A stretch of DNA of 64,000 bases from Hedera helix (taxonomy: Eukaryota > Streptophyta > Magnoliopsida > Apiales > Araliaceae), in NCBI GenBank assembly GCA_947179155.2, contig OX359286.1:11132024-11196023 (forward strand), given 5' to 3'. This document shows, in pieces, positions 61,264 through 64,000 of this stretch. Both the position numbers and the translations under genes were made by a program. The notes under the pieces are model-generated. The model made no database searches and had not been told where the DNA came from. It was given only the letters and a program-made list of their open reading frames with translations. Position 1 is the first letter of the stretch, and every line of letters starts with the position of its first letter.

Positions 61264-61665
61264 TTGGGGCATGTAGGGTTTTACCAAAGGTTCATTAAAG
61301 ATTTCTCCAGGATCACAAAGCTGTTGTGCAATTTATAAGAGAAAGATGTCCCATTTGAGTTTAATGAAGCATACCTCACATCATTTGGGATTTTGAAGCA
61401 GAAATTGGTTACAGCTCCAATGGTAGTAGCTCCAGATTGAGGTCGTCCATTTGAGTTAATGTGTGATGCAAGTGACTTCGCAATTGGGGCAGTTTTGGGC
61501 TAGCGTAAGGACAAGGTATTTCAAGCTATTTATTATGCTAGTAAGACTTTGACTGATGCTCAGCTGAATTATACAACCACAGAGAAGGAGTTGTTAGCTG
61601 TAGTATTTGCTTTTGATAAGTTCCGTCCATATCTCATTGGGACAAAGGTAATTGTTTACACGGAC
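61264..61665 (+). pseudogene. Ty3/gypsy RT-RNase H fragment (dead pol)
   Basis: Frame 1 from 61264 reads as the end of a gypsy reverse transcriptase (GFYQRFIKDFSRI, the conserved GFYRRFI region) followed by the start of RNase H: CDASDFAIGAVLG, then YASKTLTDAQLNYTTTEKEL, then LLAVVFAFDKFRPYL and VYTD. RNase H degrades the RNA strand during reverse transcription. The YTTTEKELLAVVFA type fits the non-chromovirus (Tat/Athila-like) branch. It is dead: stops at TAA 61336-61338, TGA 61438-61440 and TAG 61501-61503, and both ends abut LTR sequence with no rest of pol, gag or integrase. It is the only recognisable protein-derived sequence in the window. Confidence 0.9.
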
Positions 61666-62381
61666 TGTAAGACCCCGAATTTTATGAAATATAAAATTTA
61701 ATTTTTCTTCATATATATTTTTCATGAAACAGTAAGTGGTTAAATTGACGAAATTGAAAGTTAAGGATGTTATGTGCAAATTTTATTTTGACGGATAATA
61801 TTCGTTTTGTCGGGGAATATTCGTTTTGTCGGGGAATATTCGTGCCGTACGACGGCGCCGAAATAACAAATTAATTGTGGACCCCACAACGGAATAATTG
61901 TCGGATATAGAAAACGACAGAAGTAACCTTTTTAAATAAAAATAGTCAACGGTGTTAACTGTTAAAATACCGGTGATAAAAGAATAGTAGCATACGGTAA
62001 ATTATGGTATTTTCTGTAGCACACGGTACTCTACAGTAGCACACGGTATTGCACAGTGTCTCATATTATTGACACCATAACGGTTACGCATCATTTCATC
62101 GATAATTGTCACTGCATAATATTTTATATTATCAATTCAATTATTGTTGCTACACAGTATTTTGCATTATTGATTCAATAATTGTCATTACACTGTATTT
62201 CATATCATTGAGTCAATAATTGTTGGTGCACTGTAGTTTAAAATTATTGAATCTAATAATTGTCACAGTAGCAAATACACAGTAATTTATATTATTAAAT
62301 TAATAATAATCTGTCACGTGTTTATTAAATTATTGTTGAATTATTGTCGTAGCATTATTTTATATGCAGGACATGTAGGAA

Positions 62382-62421
<40 letters not shown>

Positions 62422-63059
62422 TTATTTAATTACTATTTGGAATAGTAAAAACATGTGGGCCCTCTGTGGGACCCACATGAAAAATGAAATGTGAGAATTG
62501 CTTGCTGGGTGGGTTGGTGAGAAGGAGAAAAGCAGCCAGACGGCTGCTACTGCAATTCAGCACTGGCGTGCTGCTCACCTACCGCATAGTAACTTCTTTT
62601 CTCCTATAAATAGCTTGCTCAGCAGAATAGAAAAATCACACCTAAAACATAAAATTTTTCTATAAGAATTTTATGAGTTTTCTCTGAGAATAGTAAGGTT
62701 ATTTTGAGTGTTTGAAAGCCAAAAGGAGTGCAGGAATTTTTCAAGTAAGTCTTTTATTAAAGAGTAGTAATTTTATAAATTCCTATTTTGCACGGTATTC
62801 ACAAATCTTCCTTTAGAAGACTCTTCTTTGAGAAGATTCATTTTTAAAAGCTTTCTTTGGAAGATTTATTTTGGAATATTATTTTTAAAACTATTTTAAA
62901 GTTGGTATTTTATACTACAAAAATTATGTTAAATATATATAATTTTGATAGTTCATAATATATGAGTTATCATACACTTTGAAGTTTACATGTTGTAATT
63001 ACTAATTTTATTATAAATATATAGGTTGATCAACCTCATTTAAATCAATATCCAGTCAC

Positions 63060-63290
63060 GTGTTAAGGTAAGGAATATCATATTCTTTCATCTTCTATTA
63101 TTTAAACTTACTATGGTAAGGAATATCATCTTCTTTCATATTCTAACTTACTACGGTAAGGAATATTATTCTTTTCACACTCTTAAATTTATTGCGGTAA
63201 GGAATATCATCTTCTTTCATATTCTATTATTGAAACTTACTACGGTAAGGGGTATCACTCTTTTCATCATCATAAATGGATATTATTTCC
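63060..63290 (+). repeat. GGTAAGGAATATC tandem repeats in E6B
   Basis: Five units about 40-50 bp apart, each with CTTACTACGGTAAGGAATAT or a variant and a CTTCTTTCAT-type tail. Related units reappear at about 63765-63830. Confidence 0.8.
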
Positions 63291-63380
63291 TTTCTTACTT
63301 GAAGGGATTATCATTCTTTGATTCTTGAAAATAATATCGTTTCTTTCTTGTGCCATTTATTTCCATGTATTAAATTGTGG

Positions 63381-63625
63381 GAATAACCTTACGGCGCGGT
63401 TTACCGCCTGTTGGTGAATAACCTTTTGTATTCATTCATTATTAATCTTTGAGAATAACCTTACGGTGCGGATTATCGCCTGTTTGGTGAATAACTCTTC
63501 GTATTCAAATTTATGGGAATAACCTTACGGCGCGGATTATCGCCTGTTTGGTGAATAACTATTCGTATTCAAATTGATGGGAATAACCTTACGGTGCGGA
63601 TTATCGCCTGTTGGTGAATAACCCT
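63381..63625 (+). repeat. 64-72-bp tandem repeats in E6B
   Basis: Four units beginning GAATAACCTTACGG at 63381, 63453, 63517 and 63581, each with CGCGGATTATCGCCTGTT or a close variant and a GTGAATAAC tail. Confidence 0.85.
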
Positions 63626-64000
63626 TTTTATTTGTCTCGTGTGGAAATAATTTGTCTACACGAATTATCACATGACACTTTTATTCCATATTCGTAAGTG
63701 ATATCATTTTCCTTTATACTCATAAGGGATACCATCTTTTTCATCTTCCATTATTCAAACTTACTGTGGTAAGGGATATTAATTCCCTTCACCTTTTGTT
63801 AATCAAACCTGCTACGGTAAGGGATATTATTTTCTTTCATACTCCTAAATCGAAACTTATTATGGAACTATTGCTTCTATAATTCCTGAAAATATTATAT
63901 GTTCCATAATAGTTGAACTTCATTATTTCAACTGAACCTTCCTATTTACGTGAACCTTTCTATTGAACTGTAACCGTTATTCTGAACTGTGGATCTTGAA

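Larger units (their letters stand above)
61666..64000 (+). mobile_element. E6B: second E6 LTR, runs off the window
   Basis: Near-identical to E6A for 1079 bp (one extra ACTCTACAGTAGCACACGGT-like stretch near 62029 and a shorter TA repeat). It then continues with GTAAGT at 62745 and about 1.25 kb of tandem-repeat-rich sequence with no coding frame. No LTR end or primer site appears before 64000, so the LTR is at least 2.3 kb. Confidence 0.78.

Noticed and set aside
61264..61665. Pol fragment as evidence that family E encodes proteins
   Set aside because: It is flanked on both sides by E6 LTR sequence, not E, and contains three in-frame stops.
1..64000. Host genes, tRNA or rRNA genes, CRISPR arrays, endogenous pararetrovirus
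   Set aside because: No cloverleaf, rRNA, direct-repeat/spacer array, movement-protein or coat-protein motif was seen; tRNA-like hits are primer-binding sites only.

Overview
This is plant nuclear DNA, most likely a dicot repeat-rich (pericentromeric-type) region. It is AT-rich, holds no intact gene on either strand, and is built of nested LTR retrotransposons. Plant signatures are the initiator tRNA-Met primer site TGGTATCAGAGC just inside LTR ends, 5-bp target-site duplications (TSDs), TG...CA LTR termini, TATA boxes followed by CT-rich leaders, and GT...AG intron-like signals in the LTRs. The species cannot be named from the sequence.

Most of the window is one family, called E here. E copies are large and non-coding (about 9.8-10.6 kb, LTRs of 3.4-4.1 kb, a 2.4-3 kb interior with no gag or pol), as in LARD-type non-autonomous elements. 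Layers from left to right: outer element E0 (window start to 44389), whose 3' LTR is split by a solo LTR of a related family (N1, 3418-18242, TSD GATGT), itself split by complete element E1 (4649-15199, TSD ATTAA). A 5'-truncated E copy called X (18625-43202) follows. Its interior contains two complete elements, E2 (18979-28873, +, TSD GTTGA) and E3 (29354-39149, -, TSD AGAAA; very young). E0 resumes at 43203 and ends at 44389. The rest is a stack of left halves, each broken by the next: N3 fragment, N2 (-), E4 (47116 on, with rearranged insert E5c at 48564-50994, TSD TCCAC), E5a (-), E5b (+), then a different family, E6 (60184 on), with a dead Ty3/gypsy pol fragment (61264-61665) and a second LTR running off the window.

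The most interesting system is in family E. Every copy carries two polypurine-tract (PPT) boxes in tandem about 530-560 bp apart. Each follows a perfect hairpin (ATTTCG-AGGA-CGAAAT or GATTCCG-AGGA-CGGAATC) and each is followed by TGTGA. TSDs show that both junctions were used as real element ends: E1 starts at PPT1 (4.07-kb LTRs), E2 and E3 at PPT2 (3.4-3.46-kb LTRs). LTR length could therefore switch in one replication cycle by choice of plus-strand primer. Other points: five of about eleven mapped insertions lie within roughly 100 bp of a resident LTR's TATA box; E5c has two U5 ends; the U3 regions are packed with conserved palindromes; and the non-coding interior is built of diverged duplications and hairpins, suggesting an RNA conserved for structure.
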